The notes beneath the pieces are model-generated. The model was given only the letters and a program-made list of their open reading frames with translations, was not told the origin of the DNA and made no database searches. A stretch of DNA of 50,588 nt from Anaerolineales bacterium (GTDB lineage: Bacteria; Chloroflexota; Anaerolineae; Anaerolineales; UBA11579): positions 1-50,588 of the forward strand of contig JAHCII010000015.1 in NCBI GenBank assembly GCA_026129305.1, written 5' to 3'. The position numbers and the translations under genes were made by a program. Positions 1-10,550 of this stretch are shown piece by piece. The first letter of the stretch is position 1, and every line of letters begins with the position of its first letter.

Positions 1-289
1 TATACTCTTCGATGAAGTTGAGGTTTTTATTGGGGAATACGCGTGTTCCCGCATGGTTGAGGACTTGACATTCTGGGTGCAACGACAGCATAGAGGCTGT
101 TAGCGTGGTCAAATTGCGGTATGGACCTAAAAAAAGACATACGCTCTCCAAGCCATCAATAATCGCAGCCTGTCGTTCGTCTATTAATCCTAGTGGTGGA
201 TTAGGTAATTCCTGCGGATATGTTGGAATTCCGCTTAATGCCCAGGCCACTTTAATCTGGCGTAGGGCCTCTTTAAGCTGAGCTTTCAC
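1..289 (-). CDS. Partial sulfotransferase-like protein, N-terminus only
   Basis: Only the first 96 codons are inside the window; the gene runs off the left edge. I chose a GTG start at 287-289 because AAGGAG (minus strand, 304-299) sits 9 nt upstream. About 50 residues in, the protein reads FLGPYRNLTTL followed by SMLSLHPECQVLNHAG. This resembles the 5'-phosphosulfate loop of sulfotransferases (usually GxxRSGTT, then a helix and LHP), although the usual RSGTT is RNLTT here. The family call is therefore tentative. It lies downstream of, and on the same strand as, an MsbA-like exporter, which would fit glycan or lipid modification. The DNA is AT-richer than the rest of the window. Confidence 0.4.
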   Translation of the reverse strand, partial: MKAQLKEALRQIKVAWALSGIPTYPQELPNPPLGLIDERQAAIIDGLESVCLFLGPYRNLTTLTASMLSLHPECQVLNHAGTRVFPNKNLNFIEEY

Positions 290-323
290 AATCTCTCACT
301 CCTTAGTACGAATGATTACTTTG

Positions 324-2171
324 TTATGACGGTGCCTGTTGGAACTGCAACTCACAGAGGCGCCGGTAAAGGGCACAGCGTTGGAAAAGCTCATCGTGCC
401 GGCCCTGATCAAGCACCCTTCCGCTTTGTAGAACTACTATTTTATCTGCATGGATCACGGTCGATAAACGGTGCGCAATCACAACTGCCGTCCTGCCTTG
501 GATTACTCGATCAATTGCGGATTGAACTAATCGCTCAGACTCTGTATCCAAGGAGCTGGTCGCTTCGTCTAGGATCAAGATCTCAGGTTCGTGAGCGATT
601 GCGCGAGCAATCGCAATCCGTTGGCGCTGCCCTCCAGAAATTCGCACCCCGCGATCACCTATTTGTGTTTCATATGTTTCCGGCATTTCGTTGATAAACT
701 CTGCGGCGTTGGCGATCGCGGCAGCTACTTCAATATGGCTTTGAGCAAGGTCTTCACGTCCGTAAGCGATATTCTTCGCTACAGTTTGGTTGAAGAGCAG
801 GTTTTCTTGAGCAACCACGCCAAACAAACTACGATAGTTATCCACATCAACTTCGCGCAAATCTTGGTCATCGATGAAGATTGCGCCTTCATTCGGGTCG
901 TAGAAACGCATGAGTAAGTCTGTAATTGTGGATTTCCCCGCCCCACTTGGTCCAACTAAAGCGAGCGTTTTGCCTCGCTCTATGTCGATAGAGACTTCGG
1001 AAAGTACAGCATTGTCACCATAGGAAAAAGAAACATTCCTGAAGGAAATGCTCTTGTTGAAAGCGTTTATTTTCTTTGAACCATTCTTAATAGTTGACTG
1101 GAGCCCCAAGATGCCAAACACTCGGGTTGCTGCTGCAGTCATTTCCTGGTAATTGAGATAGATCTGGCCGATTTGGCTGATGGGCGCAACAATCGCTCTT
1201 CCCACATATAAGAACAATAGAAACCCGACGACTGTTAAATTCCCGTTTAATAGTTCGCGAGCTGAGAGCAATAAAATTGCAATATTCCCTGTCGCATTGA
1301 TCAGGGCAACAAGAGGATCCTGCCAATATCTGGATAAGGCGCGCTGTATATGTATTGGGATCATCTTTTCGAACTTGCTACTTAGTTGGCGCTGTTCAAA
1401 TTGTTCGGCCACAAAAGACTTGACCACCCTTACGTTTTGGAAAATTTCAGTTAGGTAAGCGCGTACGTTGGCAATGTGATCAAATTCAGCCACCAGATAT
1501 TTTCTGATTTGGTCGCGCAGCAATCGCGCGATTAACCACTGGGCGAACGCAATGCCTGAAACCAACAGCATTAGCTGTAGGTTTGTGCGTATAAGCATCG
1601 TGCCATAGATAACAAGCAGTACCGGGACAATTGTGACTGATTGCAGGATACTCGCCAAGCTGTTAACGCTTGCAGCCGTATCTCGTTCTAACCGTGTAAC
1701 CAGGCTGCCTGAGCTTTCTTGGTTGAAGTAGTCAAGCGAGAGTGAGAGCATGTGCTGAAAAACATAATCCTGAAGATTCCGAACAGTATTTACTCGCACT
1801 TTAGTAAATACGTAAAAAGCAATTGTTTCAAGCAGTGTCGCCATAACGACGAGCCCTAGAAAAATCGCTGAGAGCAACAGTATGATGTCCCAAGGTTGCA
1901 CGTCTTGCAGATTCAAAATACTGTTGATTAGTTGGTCAATATTGTTTAGATCAAAGTCAGAAAGAGTAACCTGCTCGTTATCGAGATTTGCTTGAGGCGT
2001 TTCTGGCCTTCCTAGTGCTACTTCTACAAGTGGCGCCATAACAAGTGGCTGAATTGCTGACAAACCAGCGGAGATGAGCCAAAGAAATCCGAGCAAGAAT
2101 ACTTGCACCTTGTACTTTGACAAGAAAGATAAAAGCAAATGAGCGGGTGAGCGAAAAATTTTAGTCTGCAC
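324..2171 (-). CDS. ABC exporter, fused permease and ATPase (MsbA/lipid or glycan type)
   Basis: A 615-residue half-transporter with an N-terminal six-helix ABC exporter domain (about residues 20-345) and a C-terminal ATPase. The ATPase has Walker A GPSGAGKST (407-415), signature ISGGQRQRIAIARA (511-524), Walker B ILILDEATSSLD (531-542) and the switch His in VIAHRLS. It should work as a homodimer in the cytoplasmic membrane. An acidic, Asn-rich periplasmic loop (about 55-90) is longer than usual. Start is GTG at 2169-2171; the nearby upstream ATG is out of frame and stops at once. No good ribosome site is visible. Substrate cannot be told from sequence; the sulfotransferase-like neighbour suggests a lipid or glycan. 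Base composition is AT-richer than the genes to the right. Confidence 0.85.
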   Translation of the reverse strand: MQTKIFRSPAHLLLSFLSKYKVQVFLLGFLWLISAGLSAIQPLVMAPLVEVALGRPETPQANLDNEQVTLSDFDLNNIDQLINSILNLQDVQPWDIILLLSAIFLGLVVMATLLETIAFYVFTKVRVNTVRNLQDYVFQHMLSLSLDYFNQESSGSLVTRLERDTAASVNSLASILQSVTIVPVLLVIYGTMLIRTNLQLMLLVSGIAFAQWLIARLLRDQIRKYLVAEFDHIANVRAYLTEIFQNVRVVKSFVAEQFEQRQLSSKFEKMIPIHIQRALSRYWQDPLVALINATGNIAILLLSARELLNGNLTVVGFLLFLYVGRAIVAPISQIGQIYLNYQEMTAAATRVFGILGLQSTIKNGSKKINAFNKSISFRNVSFSYGDNAVLSEVSIDIERGKTLALVGPSGAGKSTITDLLMRFYDPNEGAIFIDDQDLREVDVDNYRSLFGVVAQENLLFNQTVAKNIAYGREDLAQSHIEVAAAIANAAEFINEMPETYETQIGDRGVRISGGQRQRIAIARAIAHEPEILILDEATSSLDTESERLVQSAIDRVIQGRTAVVIAHRLSTVIHADKIVVLQSGRVLDQGRHDELFQRCALYRRLCELQFQQAPS

Positions 2172-2335
2172 AATCAGCCATTATTGATGCATAGTGTGAT
2201 GGGCGCGTCAAAGCTTTGTTAGAGGACGCTTTTGGTAAGTATAACTTCTAGCAGCGGGAACTGAATGGCACATCGGGAGAGCGATGTATCGCCAAAGGAC
2301 CAAAGCTAATTTAGCCAGTGTGAAAGCAACCCATG

Positions 2336-2365
2336 ATTATAAGGATGGAGAGAAGTGATTGTCAA
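2336..2365 (-). promoter_or_regulatory. Sigma70-type promoter for the ABC exporter
   Basis: On the minus strand TTGACA (2365-2360) and TATAAT (2341-2336) are separated by 18 nt, both full consensus. Transcription would start near 2329, leaving a leader of about 155 nt before the exporter GTG. The leader contains a short GCGAT/ATCGC palindrome but I see no known riboswitch. The -35 starts about 18 nt beyond the end of the methyltransferase gene at 2384. Confidence 0.65.
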
Positions 2366-2383
2366 GGAATCATGCAATCTGCC

Positions 2384-3094
2384 TCAAGCCATCCTGCTCC
2401 ACAGGCCGGTCCACTCCGGTACTCGGCTCCAAGCATTCTGGCGCACCTTGGCTGCCAGTTCCTCTCCAAAGAAGAAGCCACAGATCTCTGCCGCCCGTTC
2501 CACTGAGCCGAAATCGTAATCGGTGGCGATGACTCGCCGCTGGAAGCCCCACTCATCCTCCAGCCAGGCGTAGTAGTCTGCCAGGGCCGGGTTCGGAGGG
2601 GCTGGCTCCAGCGCCCCAGTGCCCAGGGTCTCGAAAATGACCATGACACCGCCCGGGTGAGTGGCGCGCTGCATTTCGGCTACGGCCTGCTGCGCCTCGA
2701 TCCGCCAGTCGGCGCTCCAGCCCGTGAAGTGGCCGTATGCCCAGCCGGCGATGCTGGCGTCGGCCCAGCCGCCAGCCAGCGGCAGGCGGCGGCCGTCCGC
2801 CACCAACAGCGGCCAGCGGCGCCCAGCCGCGGCGGCCTGGACGGCTTGTTCCACCAGCATGGTATGGTGGATGTCGCTGGCAACGATCTCGCAGTCGATC
2901 TCCTGCAAGAGCAGAGGGATGCGCCCACTGCCGCTGCCCAGGTCCAAAATGCGTGCGCCGCTCAGCGGGGCAACCGCTTGCAGGGCCGGCAGCAGGTTGC
3001 CGTCGGCGTCTTCGGCCGCGATCAGCTGGTGGTAGGCGGCCGCCTGGTTCTTGTAGATCTGGATGAAGTGGTCGTTGGCCGGCAGGCTACGCAT
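2384..3094 (-). CDS. Class I SAM-dependent methyltransferase
   Basis: A 236-residue Rossmann-fold methyltransferase. Motif I is ILDLGSGSGRIP (about residues 49-60), followed by an acidic strand end (EIVASDIH) and a motif IV-like stretch ADASIAGWAYGH; the family normally binds S-adenosylmethionine through motif I. The substrate is not recognisable. The ATG overlaps the end of the homocysteine methyltransferase gene by 8 nt and has GGAGTGGAGG directly before it, so the two are very likely translated together. The pairing of a SAM-dependent methyltransferase with a homocysteine methyltransferase could be metabolic (methyl cycle) but that is inference. Confidence 0.75.
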   Translation of the reverse strand: MRSLPANDHFIQIYKNQAAAYHQLIAAEDADGNLLPALQAVAPLSGARILDLGSGSGRIPLLLQEIDCEIVASDIHHTMLVEQAVQAAAAGRRWPLLVADGRRLPLAGGWADASIAGWAYGHFTGWSADWRIEAQQAVAEMQRATHPGGVMVIFETLGTGALEPAPPNPALADYYAWLEDEWGFQRRVIATDYDFGSVERAAEICGFFFGEELAAKVRQNAWSRVPEWTGLWSRMA

Positions 3095-3974
3095 CCTCCA
3101 CTCCGATCAAGTCGTGCAATGCGGCGATGTGCTCCGGCGTGGTGCCGCAGCAGCCGCCCAGTAGCTGGGCGCCGCCTTGCAGCCATCTTTCCCCATAACC
3201 CGCGTAGACCTGCGGGTCGACCGCGGCGGTCTCGTCCCAGTGCTGGTAGTCTTCGGTGTGGCTGGGGTTGGCGTACACCGCGATGGGCAGATTGGTGGCG
3301 TTGCGCAGCTCGGCCAGCGCCAGGTGCAGTTCGGGGGCGGCGGTGCAGTTGATGCCCAGAAAATCGGGCGTGAAGGGCTGCAGGGCGGCAACTGCCTCGG
3401 CCAGCAGCTCACCCGAGAACATGCGCCCATCCTTCTTGCAGATGAAGCTGACTCCGTAAGGCAGCCCGGTGGCGAGCGCCGCTGTAGCGGCCGCCGCAGC
3501 CTCGCGGATCGTGCTGATGGTTTCCACCAGCAACAGGTCGGCGCCTGCTGCAGCCAGCTGGGCAGCCATTTCACCGTGCTCGCTCAGATAAGTTTCATAC
3601 GGCAACGCATTGGCTGTGTAGCTGTCTTCCAACGGAGCCATGGAGCCGGCTACCCAGGCCTCCTGGCCGCTGGCGCGGACCGCCTTTTGAGCGATCGCCA
3701 CCGCCAAGGCGGTCAGTTCGGCGGCCCGCTCGCCCATGCCAACCCTGGCCAAGTTACGGCGGTGGGTACGGAAAGTGTTGGTGATCAGCACCTCGGCTCC
3801 AGCGTCCAAATAATCGCGGTGGACTTGCTCCACCAGATCAGGTTTCTCGATCAAGGCCATCGCCGACCAGATCGGCGTATCTGTGTTGATACCGCGGTGT
3901 TCCAGTTCTGTGCCCATGGCGCCATCCAGCAGGATGGGCCGTGGGTCGCTAAGTCGTTCTCGAAAGGTTCTCAT
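3087..3974 (-). CDS. Homocysteine S-methyltransferase family protein
   Basis: A 295-residue single-domain protein of the homocysteine methyltransferase family, which transfers a methyl group from donors such as S-methylmethionine or methylcobalamin partners to homocysteine, giving methionine. The N-terminus shows ILLDGAMGTELEHRG, typical of the barrel start. The three zinc-binding Cys are present: GINC (about 210) and GGCCGTT (275, 276). There is no cobalamin or folate domain, so it resembles MmuM or BhmT rather than full-length MetH. Its end overlaps the following methyltransferase start by 8 nt. Confidence 0.85.
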   Translation of the reverse strand: MRTFRERLSDPRPILLDGAMGTELEHRGINTDTPIWSAMALIEKPDLVEQVHRDYLDAGAEVLITNTFRTHRRNLARVGMGERAAELTALAVAIAQKAVRASGQEAWVAGSMAPLEDSYTANALPYETYLSEHGEMAAQLAAAGADLLLVETISTIREAAAAATAALATGLPYGVSFICKKDGRMFSGELLAEAVAALQPFTPDFLGINCTAAPELHLALAELRNATNLPIAVYANPSHTEDYQHWDETAAVDPQVYAGYGERWLQGGAQLLGGCCGTTPEHIAALHDLIGVEDA

Positions 3975-4003
3975 GCCGCATTTTACCGTTTGCCTGACTG
4001 CTT

Positions 4004-4009
4004 TATAAT
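4004..4009 (+). promoter_or_regulatory. -10 box of the dlt-like operon (leaderless start)
   Basis: TATAAT ends 10 nt before the ATG of the DltX-like microprotein and no Shine-Dalgarno sequence lies between, so the mRNA probably begins at or very near the start codon. No convincing -35 is seen. Confidence 0.55.
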
Positions 4010-4019
4010 TTTGCTTTCC

Positions 4020-4139
4020 ATGTTTAAGTCTCTGTTAACTCGTGAGAACCTCTACGCCGTCCTATTGTGTCTGGCCGTGATCGCCCTGTTGGTCATGACG
4101 GCCGACGCCAGCCCCTTATGGATCTACCAGGGCTTTTAG
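4020..4139 (+). CDS. dltX: DltX-like single-pass microprotein
   Basis: A 39-residue protein starting MFKSLLTRENLY, with one membrane helix (about residues 11-27) and ending exactly in LWIYQGF. Firmicute DltX proteins are similarly tiny, have one helix and end in a FIYNEF-type motif; from the literature on D-alanylation, the motif's Tyr is thought to carry the acyl group between the MBOAT protein DltB and the acceptor polymer. Here the C-terminal pattern aromatic-I-Y-x-x-F is kept. The stop is 1 nt before the MBOAT start, as expected for translational coupling. It is the first gene of a locus with MBOAT, SGNH and carrier-protein genes in dlt-like order. The family call rests on a short motif plus context. 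Confidence 0.75.
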   Translation: MFKSLLTRENLYAVLLCLAVIALLVMTADASPLWIYQGF

Positions 4140-4140
4140 C

Positions 4141-5544
4141 ATGACCCTGACCCAGATCCTGATCTTTGCCGGCTTGGGCCTGCTGGCGGGCCGCCTGTAC
4201 CGCTGGCTGGACCGCGCCTGGCTGCTGTTCGCCGCCAGCGTGCTGGCGGCGTTCTGGCTGCAGCCCGCCTCCTTCGTGCGCAATCTACCCTACCTGCTGC
4301 CACTGGCCAGCCTGGGCCTGGCGGCATTGGTCTGGGCGCTGACCCTGCCGCGGCGCTGGAACCGTCAGGATGCGTGGGCGGCTGGTGGGCTGACGGCTTT
4401 GGTCTTGCTGGTCAGCGCCTCCCGCTTTGTCGAGCCGCTCAGCGCGCTCAGCCCGGCCCGCCCGCCGGGGCTGGAACTGGCGGCCGGCGGCCTGGCCCTC
4501 CTGGCCGCAGCCGCCGTACTGGCCTACCGCCTGGGCCGCGGGCAGGCCGCTTGGCTGAACTCTGGCGTGCTGCTCTTGATCGGCCTGCTGGTGGCGCTCA
4601 AGTCGCCGCCGCTGGCGCAGGCGACCAGCGCCTGGCTGCGCGGCCTGGGCGGGCAGGACCCGGCGCTGGCCAGCACGCTGGACCTGGGCTGGCTGGGTTT
4701 CTCCTATATCGCTTTCCGGCTGATCCATGTGCTGCGTGACCGGCTGGCCGGCCGCCTGGGGGAAGTGGGGTTGCGTGACTTCATTACCTACATCGTCTTT
4801 TTCCCGGCACTCACCGCCGGCCCCATCGAGCGCGTTGAGCGCTTTGTGCCCCAGCTGCAGCCTGGTTTTGTCTTGGACAGTGCCGGGCTGCTGGCGGCCG
4901 GCCGGCGCTTGCTCAGTGGCCTGGTGATGAAGTTTGTCCTGGCCGATGGACTGGCCTTCTTTGCGCTCAATCCAGTCAACGCCTGGCAAGTCAGCCAGCC
5001 ATTGTGGATGTGGCTGCTGTTGTCGGCTTACGCGCTGCGCATTTTTTTTGACTTCGCAGGGTACACCAGCATCGCCATTGGACTGGGCCAGCTGTTTGGC
5101 GTGACCTTGCCAGAGAACTTCACCCAGCCTTATCGCAAGCCCAACCTGACCCAATTCTGGAACAGCTGGCACATCACCTTGGCACAGTGGTTCCGAGCCT
5201 ATTTCTTTAACCCCTTCACGCGCTGGCTGCGCGGCCGCGGCGCGCCGGTCTGGTTGGTGGTGCTGCTGGGCCAGCTGAGCACTATGGGCCTGATTGGCCT
5301 GTGGCACGGCATCACCTGGAACTTCCTGGCCTGGGGCCTGTGGCACGGGCTGGGCTTGTTCGCCCACAATCAGTGGGCGCAGTTCGCCAAAGCGCGGCCA
5401 CTGCCGCTTGAGCCGCGCCTGGCCAGCGGCTTGGGCTGGCTGGCCACCTTAGTCTTCGTCGCGCTGGGTTGGGTGTGGTTTGCCCTGCCGCAGCCGGCAG
5501 ATGCGGCGCATGTCTTTGGCGTATTGGCCGGAGTGGGGCGATGA
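4141..5544 (+). CDS. MBOAT-family O-acyltransferase (DltB-like)
   Basis: A 467-residue polytopic membrane protein. The first 200 residues are hydrophobic helices with little conservation; the C-terminal half carries the MBOAT core: RDFITYIVFFPALTAGPIERVERF, then QFWNSWHITLAQWFRAY, then GLWHGITWNFLAWGLWHG, with His residues near 389 and 402 as candidates for the catalytic funnel. Such proteins move an acyl group from a carrier on the cytoplasmic side to an acceptor outside. It starts 1 nt after the DltX-like gene and its stop overlaps the SGNH gene start (ATGA), so the three are co-translated. The acceptor polymer is unknown; teichoic acid is not assumed. Confidence 0.88.
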   Translation: MTLTQILIFAGLGLLAGRLYRWLDRAWLLFAASVLAAFWLQPASFVRNLPYLLPLASLGLAALVWALTLPRRWNRQDAWAAGGLTALVLLVSASRFVEPLSALSPARPPGLELAAGGLALLAAAAVLAYRLGRGQAAWLNSGVLLLIGLLVALKSPPLAQATSAWLRGLGGQDPALASTLDLGWLGFSYIAFRLIHVLRDRLAGRLGEVGLRDFITYIVFFPALTAGPIERVERFVPQLQPGFVLDSAGLLAAGRRLLSGLVMKFVLADGLAFFALNPVNAWQVSQPLWMWLLLSAYALRIFFDFAGYTSIAIGLGQLFGVTLPENFTQPYRKPNLTQFWNSWHITLAQWFRAYFFNPFTRWLRGRGAPVWLVVLLGQLSTMGLIGLWHGITWNFLAWGLWHGLGLFAHNQWAQFAKARPLPLEPRLASGLGWLATLVFVALGWVWFALPQPADAAHVFGVLAGVGR

Positions 5545-6668
5545 GCACGCCAGCGTCCCCGCTGCGGATCGTCCTCAAGGCCGCGCTGCTGTTTGTGCTG
5601 GTCAACCTGCTCTTCGCAGCTTTTGACCCCATGCCGGCTTTGGGAAAGCTGAGCTTGTACAACGGCTTGCTGCCCGGGCGTGAGCGACTGCCCTATGGCG
5701 ATGACCCGGGCCGCGCCTACAACCTGAGCCTGTACAGCCTGAAGGCCATGTTTGCCTCGCACCAGCTGCACGGCACGCCCAAGGCCGCCAACGAATACCG
5801 CGTGCTGCTGATCGGCGATTCTTCAGTATGGGGCTATTTGCTGGAGAATAAAGACACCCTGACCTCGGCGCTCAATGCCGCCGGCCTGCAGGCGGCGGAT
5901 GGCCGCCGGGCGGTCTTTTACAACCTAGGGCATCCGACCATTTCGCTGAGCAAAGACTTGCTTATTCTGGACTACGCCATGCATTACCAGCCCGACTTGG
6001 TGATTTGGCCGCTGACGTTGGAAGCTTTTCCACTGAGCAAGCAGGTCAGCTCGCCGCTGCTGCAGCACAACCCGCAGCGCGCCGGAGCGTTGATCCTCAA
6101 TTACGACCTGCCGCTGGACCCGGCCGACTCCGCTTTCGTCCGCCAGGATGCCTGGGGCGCCAGCCTTTTGGGGCAGCGGCGCAACCTGGCCGACCTGCTG
6201 CGCTTGCAGTTGTACGGCGTCTTGTGGGCCGCCACCGGTGTGGATGTGCACATTCCTGAGCAGGTGGAACGCCATGCCATCGACTTGGAGGCGGATGAGC
6301 GCTATGGCGAGTTTCTGCCGCCGGAGCTGCCCGAAACTGCGTTGGCCCTGGATGTGCTGGCCGCTGGCATCCAGCGCGCCGGCGAGACGCCCGTGCTGTT
6401 GATCAACGAACCTATGTTTGTCAGCCGCGGCGCCAACAGCGATATTCGTTACAATTCCTTTTACCCTCGCTGGGCATACGACCAGTACCGCCAGTGGCTG
6501 CAAGCTGAGGCGGAGCGGCAGGCTTGGCACTACGCAGACTTGTGGCAAGCGGTGGATAATGACCAATTCACCAATACGCCCATTCACCTGACGCCAGCGG
6601 GCACACAGCAATTGGCCCAGCAGATCGCAACTGCACTGGCCGAGCTATTTGACTTGGAGAAAAAATGA
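5541..6668 (+). CDS. Membrane-anchored SGNH/GDSL-type hydrolase-like protein (DltD-like role)
   Basis: A 375-residue protein with an N-terminal membrane anchor (about residues 8-28) and an extracytoplasmic SGNH fold: strand and nucleophile motif VLLIGDSSVWG (Ser94), a later NLGHPT block, and the final IHLTPAGTQQLA with His349. The usual DxxH Asp is replaced by Thr346 (TPIH), so catalysis may use another acid or be altered. I chose the ATG at 5541 because it overlaps the MBOAT stop (ATGA) and has GGAG upstream. In dlt systems this position is DltD, which completes acyl transfer to the polymer; the same role is inferred here. Confidence 0.75.
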   Translation: MSTPASPLRIVLKAALLFVLVNLLFAAFDPMPALGKLSLYNGLLPGRERLPYGDDPGRAYNLSLYSLKAMFASHQLHGTPKAANEYRVLLIGDSSVWGYLLENKDTLTSALNAAGLQAADGRRAVFYNLGHPTISLSKDLLILDYAMHYQPDLVIWPLTLEAFPLSKQVSSPLLQHNPQRAGALILNYDLPLDPADSAFVRQDAWGASLLGQRRNLADLLRLQLYGVLWAATGVDVHIPEQVERHAIDLEADERYGEFLPPELPETALALDVLAAGIQRAGETPVLLINEPMFVSRGANSDIRYNSFYPRWAYDQYRQWLQAEAERQAWHYADLWQAVDNDQFTNTPIHLTPAGTQQLAQQIATALAELFDLEKK

Positions 6669-6913
6669 AAGCAGAGATCATCAGCAAACTGAACACATAC
6701 ATCACCAGTGAGATCTTGAAGCGCCCCGACAAAACGCTTTCCGCCACGGAAGCGCTGATTTCCGGCGGGCTGATCGATTCGTTCTCACTGGTGGATTTGT
6801 CGCTGTTCGTGGAGCAGGCCTGGAGCGTGCGCCTGGACGATACCGAACTCAACGCCGAAACCTTCGATACGCTGGAGCAACTTGCCGGTTTGATCGAAGC
6901 TCGGGCGAGCTAG
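6665..6913 (+). CDS. Acyl carrier protein (DltC-like)
   Basis: An 82-residue four-helix carrier protein. The phosphopantetheine attachment site reads GGLIDSFSLVDL with Ser39. Its start overlaps the SGNH stop (ATGA). It would carry the acyl group activated by the convergent AMP-ligase (6918-8576) to the MBOAT protein. DltC is similar in length and position, but carrier proteins of polyketide or fatty acid type look alike, so the acyl group cannot be read from this gene. Confidence 0.85.
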   Translation: MKAEIISKLNTYITSEILKRPDKTLSATEALISGGLIDSFSLVDLSLFVEQAWSVRLDDTELNAETFDTLEQLAGLIEARAS

Positions 6914-6917
6914 CTCT

Positions 6918-8576
<1,659 letters not shown>

Positions 8577-8601
8577 GAGCGGTATTTTACAGTTAAAAAG
8601 A

Positions 8602-8628
8602 AAAGAGCCAGGCATTGCCTGGCTCTTT
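8602..8628 (-). terminator. Rho-independent terminator of ftsH
   Basis: A near-perfect hairpin (arms AAAGAGCCAGGCA and TGCCTGGCTCTTT) lies just past the ftsH stop. On the minus strand it is followed by TTTTCTTTTT. It separates ftsH from the downstream ligase gene. Confidence 0.85.
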
Positions 8629-8631
8629 GGG

Positions 8632-10503
8632 TCAACGGGAGTTGGCGCCGGCCAAGCGCGGCGTGCCGCTGCGCTTGGGGACCGGCGTGGGGAAAAGCTT
8701 TTCAAACTCCTCCCGGCTGAGGGTTTCCACTTCCATCAGCTTCTTGGCCACTTTGTGTAGGTGAGACTTGTACTTGGTCAGAGTCTTGCGCGCGCGGGTC
8801 AGGGCTTCCACGACCAGTTTGTGGACTTCCTCGTCGATCTTCTGGGCGACCGCTTCGGAGTAGTCGCGCTGTTCTGAAATCTCGCGGCCGAGGAAGACCA
8901 GTTCCTCTTTCTGTCCGTACACGCGCGGCCCTAATTCCTTGCTCATGCCCAGGCGGGTGACCATTTCGCGCGCTACACGGGTCACATGTTCAAGATCGCT
9001 CTGAGCTCCGGAAGTGATGTCGTCGAAGATGATCTCTTCGGCGGCACGGCCGCCCAGCGTGAAGGCCATGCGGTCCAGCAGCTTGGCCCGGCTGATCATG
9101 GTGTAGTCCTCATCCGGCAGGGCCAGCACGAAGCCGCCCGCGCGCCCACGCGGGACAATCGTGACCTTATGGACAGGGTCGCAGTTGGGCAGCGCATGCG
9201 CCACCACGGCGTGGCCGGCTTCGTGATAGGCCACGATGGTTTTTTCGTCCGGCGTGATGATGCGCGTCTTGCGTTCGGGGCCGATCATGTTGCGTTCGAT
9301 CGCCTCTTGCAACTCATCCATGCCGATCGTCTTTTTGTTGCGGCGGGCGGCCAGGATGGCGGCTTCATTGACCAGGTTTTCCAAATCCGCGCCCACCAGA
9401 CCGGGCGTGCTGCGGGCAATCACGTTTAACTTGACATCTTTGGCCAGCGGCTTGCCGCGTGCGTGCACGTTGAGGATTGCTTCGCGGTCCTTCACATCCG
9501 GCGCGTCCAGCATTACCTGGCGGTCAAAGCGACCCGGGCGTAGCAGCGCCGGGTCCAAAATGTCGGGGCGATTGGTGGCTGCGATCATGATGATGCTGGT
9601 GTCGGTGTCAAAACCGTCCATCTCCACCAGCATCTGGTTGAGGGTCTGTTCTCGCTCGTCATGGCTGCCGCCCAGGCCGGCGCCGCGCTGGCGACCCACG
9701 GCGTCAATTTCGTCGATGAAGATGATGCAGGGCGAGTGACGCTTGGCCTGCTCGAAAAGGTCGCGTACCCGGCTGGCGCCAACGCCCACGAACATCTCCA
9801 CGAACTCCGAACCGGAGATGGAAAAGAAGGGTACGCCGGCTTCGCCGGAGACCGCCTTGGCCAGCAGGGTTTTGCCCGTACCGGGGCGGCCCACCAGCAG
9901 CACACCCTTGGGGATGCGCGCGCCGAGCTGCACGAATTTTTCAGGCTCTTTTAGGAATTCTACGATCTCCTGAAGGTCGACCTTGGCTTCTTGCACACCG
10001 GCCACGTCCTTAAAGGTGACTTGTGGGCTTTCCCCGGTGAACATGCGCGCCCGGGATTTGCCAAAGGACATAGCGGCGTTGTTGCTGCCCTGCGCCTGGC
10101 GGAAGACGAACCACAGCACCAAAGCCAGGATGCCGATCGGCAGCAGGTAAGTCAGTGCGGTCAGCAGCCACAGCGAGGAGCTGGGTGGCTTGACTTCCAC
10201 AGCGATGCGGTTGGTCGCCAGTTGCTCCTGGGTAACGCCCAGGGCCAGCAACTGCTCGATCGTGGTGGCCACCGGCTCTTTCTGGGCCGTGCGTTCCTGG
10301 CCGTTGCGGTAGATCACCGTCAGGGTGTCGTTATCGGTCACCAACCGGGCCACCTGACCCGCCTGGATGTCTGCAGCTACCTGGTTAATGGTGAGTGGTT
10401 CTTGTGTGTTAATTCGCTGGTAGTAGGTGGAAAAAGCTATAAAAACCAGCGCAGCAAGAAAGAGTATGGATAGTAACGATACTCGGCTGCGGGGAGTATT
10501 CAC
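8632..10503 (-). CDS. ftsH: ATP-dependent zinc metalloprotease FtsH
   Basis: A 623-residue membrane AAA+ protease that degrades damaged and regulatory membrane proteins as a hexamer. Two helices (about 7-27 and 110-134) flank a small extracytoplasmic domain. The ATPase has Walker A GRPGTGKT (205-212, with Arg where Pro is usual), Walker B IIFIDEID (about 260-267) and the second region of homology around [20 protein letters not shown]. The protease domain has zinc motif HEAGH (427-431) and the third ligand Asp503. Start is GTG at 10501-10503 with GGAGG (10514-10510) 6 nt upstream. Single gene with its own promoter and terminator. Confidence 0.97.
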   Translation of the reverse strand: MNTPRSRVSLLSILFLAALVFIAFSTYYQRINTQEPLTINQVAADIQAGQVARLVTDNDTLTVIYRNGQERTAQKEPVATTIEQLLALGVTQEQLATNRIAVEVKPPSSSLWLLTALTYLLPIGILALVLWFVFRQAQGSNNAAMSFGKSRARMFTGESPQVTFKDVAGVQEAKVDLQEIVEFLKEPEKFVQLGARIPKGVLLVGRPGTGKTLLAKAVSGEAGVPFFSISGSEFVEMFVGVGASRVRDLFEQAKRHSPCIIFIDEIDAVGRQRGAGLGGSHDEREQTLNQMLVEMDGFDTDTSIIMIAATNRPDILDPALLRPGRFDRQVMLDAPDVKDREAILNVHARGKPLAKDVKLNVIARSTPGLVGADLENLVNEAAILAARRNKKTIGMDELQEAIERNMIGPERKTRIITPDEKTIVAYHEAGHAVVAHALPNCDPVHKVTIVPRGRAGGFVLALPDEDYTMISRAKLLDRMAFTLGGRAAEEIIFDDITSGAQSDLEHVTRVAREMVTRLGMSKELGPRVYGQKEELVFLGREISEQRDYSEAVAQKIDEEVHKLVVEALTRARKTLTKYKSHLHKVAKKLMEVETLSREEFEKLFPTPVPKRSGTPRLAGANSR

Positions 10504-10550
10504 TTAGCGCCTCCAAGATTATTGCGGGTTCTCGCAATTGACATTTCGGG

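Noticed and set aside
2172..2335. Riboswitch or small RNA in the long leader of the ABC exporter
   Set aside because: Only one short palindrome is seen; nothing matches a known class.
4285..5367. A 360-codon frame antisense to the MBOAT gene
   Set aside because: Low-complexity Gln/Ala/Pro shadow without a start signal.
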